DNA of 64,000 nt, from positions 3,038,001 through 3,102,000 of the forward strand of contig CAWAXW010000006.1 in assembly GCA_963786155.1 (NCBI GenBank), read 5' to 3'. This DNA comes from CAWAXW01 sp963786155. Its GTDB lineage: Bacteria > Actinomycetota > CADDZG01 > WHSQ01. Both the position numbers and the translations under genes were made by a program. Positions 63,075 to 64,000 of this stretch are shown here, in pieces; position 1 is the first letter of the stretch, and each line of letters opens with the position of its first letter. The notes beneath the pieces were generated by a model. The model made no database searches. It saw only the letters and a list, made by a program, of their open reading frames with translations, and had not been told where the DNA came from.

Positions 63075-64000
63075 TCACAGCTTCTGCACTCTGCTCTTCG
63101 ATCACGTCGGCGAGAGTCTCGATGTCGGGCAGGGCCAAGCCGGCGGAGAACAGGAACGGCAGCTCGACGATCGGCGCCTCGGCCCCCTTCGCGAGTTGCT
63201 TCAGATGCTCAGTCTGGATCTTCCTGCGGGCGCCGAGGAAGCGGGCGTAGCCGATCAGCGCCTCGAGGTCGTCGTCGTCGAGCCGCAGCCCCACCTTCTC
63301 GCCTTCGGCGCGTAGTTCCGCGGTGCCGTGCTCTTCGATGATGACGTCGAGGATCTTCTCCTCTCGGTCGTGAGCAACTCCGAGTAGATCGGCGTTGGCG
63401 AAGAACGACGCCCTGCGCGATCCCGAGTCGTTCGCTCAGAGCTGCGACGTCTCGAGCGTCTCGGACACGGGCATCTCCTCCGGCAGGGTCACGAGATGCA
63501 CGACGCGTGCGCTCGGGATCGCGGAGCATCTCGACGCAACCAGTCGGACTGCCTCCGCACCGGCCCCACCCGCACTGCGTCCGACAAGCCCATCGGGGCG
63601 GACAGGAACGTCAGCATGTGTCCGGCCGCGGGAGCGTCGACGATGATCGTGTCGAAGTCGCTCGGTGCCGTCCCCGTCGGCCCTGTTCGAGGTACCAGAT
63701 CTTCCCGAGCACGAGGATGTCCTTGAGACCGGGGGCCGCGGTCGTTATGTAGTCGACGAAGTGCGTGCTCGTGAACACCTTCGAGATCCGCTTCATGTGG
63801 TACTGGACGTCGAGGTACTCGGCGAGCGCGTCCTCGGGCACGATGTTCATCCCCCAGACGCCGGCTGCGAGCTCTGTGGGCTCGTAGGTCAGAGCCGCTC
63901 CCCCGAAGAGCCTCGGCAGCGTGCCCTTGCGGTCGACCTCGGCGATGCAGACCTTGCGGCCGTCGCGGGCAGCCAGCAGCGCCAGGGCAGCCGAGACCGT
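63075..64000 (-). CDS. Second ArsA/Get3-family ATPase (5' part outside window, several frame breaks)
   Basis: The window edge cuts just after the Walker A; the first visible residues TVSAALALLAARDGRKVCIAEVD are the following helix. GLKDILVLGKIWYLEQ, then (other frame) DTIIVDAPAAGHMLTFLSAP and later PIVELPFLFSAGLALPDIETL mark the family. Breaks are near 63680, 63540, 63430 and 63300. The 3' end near 63075 is inferred from a TGA in a neighbouring frame. It is the first gene of the pair and probably co-transcribed with the one at 61949-63069. Confidence 0.7.

Overview
The window is GC-rich, gene-dense DNA that looks like an uncultured actinobacterium. A WhiB protein (60289-60573), a bacterial proteasome activator of the Bpa/PafE type (32393-32911) and a paired ArsA/Get3 ATPase locus near whiB all point to Actinomycetota. 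No single gene fixes the class or genus. There is no integrase, transposase, plasmid or phage gene and no CRISPR array. The longest gene-free stretch is about 280 bases, so no gap needs a separate entry.

Layout. 1-7.3 kb: the tail of a secreted protein, a 57-residue double-glycine peptide with its own terminator, then a translationally coupled operon of a secreted beta-rich protein, a PpiC-like protein and a C39-peptidase ABC exporter with two cyclic-nucleotide domains. 7.3-11.2 kb: larB-larC, a DUF4446 protein, serS and a small Cys-rich protein. 11.2-20.5 kb: secreted and membrane proteins (YHYH protein, GH92, alpha/beta hydrolase, hemolysin III, M15 peptidase lipoprotein, ChrA, lipoprotein). 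20.5-26.1 kb: a two-component system with visible binding sites, a CsoR-controlled efflux module with two operators, and a His/Cys-rich membrane protein. 26.1-38 kb: PucR regulator, UDP-glucose dehydrogenase, TagA-like glycosyltransferase, an RTX-type surface protein, Bpa and several exported enzymes. 38-54.7 kb: an old housekeeping block (tadA, tRNA-Ser genes, SRP RNA, dnaX-ybaB-recR, lysC-asd) opened up by two more RTX-type surface proteins, an AAA/TPR regulator and an HD-GYP protein. 54.7-60.6 kb: exported nuclease-like and phosphoesterase proteins, a SpoIIE/STAS partner-switch pair, a CopC-like His-rich protein and WhiB. 60.6-64 kb: an unrecognised gene, an sdhC-like gene and two ArsA/Get3 ATPases, the last cut by the window edge.

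Two signals stand out. The first is a candidate peptide-maturation and export system at 812-7282. The second is a C-terminal module shared by three otherwise unrelated exported proteins (30235-32364, 39357-41237, 44902-47415): two RTX-like blocks split by an insert, a Cys pair and an identical terminal KRNNM. It looks like a sorting or anchoring module.

At least 25 single-base frame breaks cut otherwise well-conserved genes, including serS, which is normally essential, and the sdhC-like gene. Most lie in short G/C runs and they become very dense after 61.2 kb. I read them as sequencing or assembly errors and give whole-gene spans with break positions instead of calling pseudogenes.
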